Positions 5,359 to 5,464 of a stretch of 5,464 bases of DNA are shown here, piece after piece. Source of the stretch: Mobilitalea sp. (GTDB lineage: Bacteria; Bacillota_A; Clostridia; Lachnospirales; Lachnospiraceae). Numbering within the stretch: the stretch's first letter is position 1; each line of letters opens with the position of its first letter. Under the pieces are notes generated by a model. That model was not told the origin of the DNA. It searched no databases and was given only the letters and a program-made list of their open reading frames with translations. The stretch lies in contig JARKQP010000855.1 in NCBI GenBank assembly GCA_029974875.1, forward strand, positions 1 through 5,464, written 5' to 3'. A program made the translations under genes and the position numbers.

Positions 5359-5464
5359 TCAGATTTCAGTCATAGAATCCATTAATTTCCACTCGTCAAA
5401 ATCACAAAATATGCTGCTTTTTATATCAAAAATGCATAATAGCCCTTCTATTGACCGCCCCGCC
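5359..5464 (-). CDS. Possible C-terminal end of a gene entering from the right edge
   Basis: On the minus strand a frame is open from the right edge through 34 codons to a TGA at 5361-5359. Its residues include GRSIEGLLCIFDIK near the edge and DFDEWKLMDSMTEI at the end, a plausible protein-like composition. The family is not recognised. A plus-strand frame from an ATG at 5348 is also open to the edge but has no evident ribosome binding site. A 34-codon opening can arise by chance, so this call is tentative. Confidence 0.25.
   Translation of the reverse strand, partial: AGRSIEGLLCIFDIKSSIFCDFDEWKLMDSMTEI

Noticed and set aside
1..5464. CRISPR array, tRNA, rRNA or insertion-sequence terminal repeats
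   Set aside because: I found no regularly spaced short repeats, no tRNA-like cloverleaf, no rRNA-like tracts, and no long terminal inverted repeats with flanking target duplications.

Overview
The window looks like chromosomal or accessory DNA from a low-GC Gram-positive bacterium, probably Clostridia. The clues are purine-rich Shine-Dalgarno sites before every gene, an AT-rich surface-protein gene with a stalk (copper amine oxidase N-terminal-like) domain, a TTG start, and canonical TTGACA/TATACT promoters. The species cannot be named from sequence alone.

Left half (1-2563, minus strand): one long reading frame runs off the left edge, with 854 codons visible. It encodes an exported protein: signal peptide, stalk domain, a PsbP/DcrB-like region, and then a YVTN/YncE-type beta-propeller module that starts over 329 residues later. 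The C-terminus lies outside the window. Its leader (about 2564-2730) is long and structured. It holds a candidate promoter, two overlapping hairpins that cannot form together, a third hairpin, and a possible 23-codon leader ORF with a good ribosome binding site.

Right half (2887-5210, plus strand): a compact metal-efflux module. A CsoR/DUF156-family repressor (91 aa) has its own promoter with a perfect 18-bp palindromic operator at the transcription start. It ends in a hairpin terminator, and directly behind that lies a second consensus promoter carrying two more copies of the operator type. This promoter drives a 619-aa P1B-type heavy-metal ATPase without an N-terminal metal-binding domain. 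The simplest model is that the apo-repressor shuts off both promoters and that metal binding to its Cys-His-Cys site releases them, so that the ATPase pumps the metal out. The repressor residues suggest Cu(I), but the transmembrane residues of the pump do not match the classical Cu(I) group, so the metal is unsettled.

Right edge (5211-5464): mostly noncoding. It holds an 18-codon ORF overlapping the ATPase stop by ATGA, small hairpins, and a weakly supported partial ORF running in from the right edge. The copper-type module is visibly richer in GC-ending codons than the surface-protein gene, so the two halves may differ in origin.
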